Positions 5,262 through 5,457 of a DNA stretch of 5,457 bases are shown here, one piece after another; the first letter of the stretch is position 1, and every line of letters begins with the position of its first letter. Under the pieces are notes generated by a model that saw only the letters and a program-made list of their open reading frames with translations, was not told where the DNA came from and did not search any database. The stretch lies in assembly GCA_002424295.1 (NCBI GenBank), contig DIQY01000060.1, positions 2,801 to 8,257 on the forward strand. Direction: 5' to 3'. A program made the position numbers and the translations under genes. The DNA comes from Ruminococcaceae bacterium UBA5450 (GTDB lineage Bacteria > Bacillota > Clostridia > Oscillospirales > Acutalibacteraceae).

Positions 5262-5457
5262 ATGACAACGACGAAAAGCAGAGCAGCGGACAAGCCTCAG
5301 GAAGACGCACTTTTCCGGAATCTGTGCGGCCAGATTGCCTTTTTTGCCCTAGGGCTGCTCTGCTCAAAAGCAACTGTATTTGGGGAATATGCCCCGTTTG
5401 GGGTTGCACTGGCGGCGGCAGCGCCGGGAACCTTGATTTGGGGAGGTACGGCAGGTG
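5262..5457 (+). CDS. spoIIE: Stage II sporulation protein E, N-terminal part (cut by window edge)
   Basis: Only the first 65 codons are present. The protein starts with about 20 polar residues (MTTTKSRAADKPQED...), then a hydrophobic segment (about 24-38) and a second one (about 46-65) joined by GEYAPFGVAL. A '..G...PFG.A' connector between early membrane helices is characteristic of the membrane region of clostridial SpoIIE, the phosphatase that activates the forespore sigma factor F; the phosphatase domain itself would lie beyond the edge. The start ATG 5262 has the nearest Shine-Dalgarno, AGAAAGGA (5241-5248), 13 bases before it, longer than usual. The ATG at 5248 gives only five codons before a stop. 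It is divergent from the aminotransferase operon. Another polytopic membrane protein with a similar start cannot be excluded. Confidence 0.68.
   Translation, partial: MTTTKSRAADKPQEDALFRNLCGQIAFFALGLLCSKATVFGEYAPFGVALAAAAPGTLIWGGTAG

Overview
The window looks like a chromosomal segment of a spore-forming member of the Clostridia, probably Oscillospiraceae or a close relative. The reasons are the start of a spoIIE-like sporulation gene, strong AGGAGG-type ribosome binding sites, classical sigma-A-like promoters, a bacterial lipoprotein signal and moderate GC content. The exact taxon cannot be fixed from the sequence alone.

Layout. Positions 1-250 carry two minus-strand copies of the 5' half of a tRNA-Ser with anticodon CGA. 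The first (1-46) runs off the left edge and folds well as far as it can be seen. The second (206-247) loses tRNA identity just after the anticodon loop and has no matching 3' acceptor strand, so it looks like a broken tRNA or an attachment-site scar. Positions 250-438 hold a strong promoter (TTGACT, 17 bp, TAAAAT) overlaid by two perfect inverted repeats. It drives a plus-strand two-gene operon: a DUF815-type AAA+ ATPase (439-1677), then, 24 bp later, a lipoprotein resembling the periplasmic-binding (Fe-siderophore/cobalamin, PF01497-like) family (1702-2625). A strong hairpin terminator at 2667-2704 closes the operon and can also serve the convergent minus-strand operon.

That second operon reads leftward: a class I/II PLP-dependent aminotransferase (5016-3823), then tryptophanyl-tRNA synthetase, trpS (3783-2749), 39 bp apart with no T-box or terminator between them. 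Divergent from it, at the right edge, is the first 65 codons of a probable spoIIE (from 5262). Upstream of spoIIE lies a TATAAT box whose only good -35 match sits 22 bp away, the wide spacing known from Spo0A-activated sigma-A promoters.

Most genes are housekeeping or common accessory types. The points most worth following are the duplicated tRNA-Ser 5' halves with a breakpoint in the anticodon arm, the stacked palindromes at the ATPase promoter, the unexplained pairing of a DUF815 ATPase with an orphan binding lipoprotein, and the Spo0A-like promoter with mini-ORFs ahead of spoIIE. I found no CRISPR array, transposase, recognisable riboswitch or clear new defence system.
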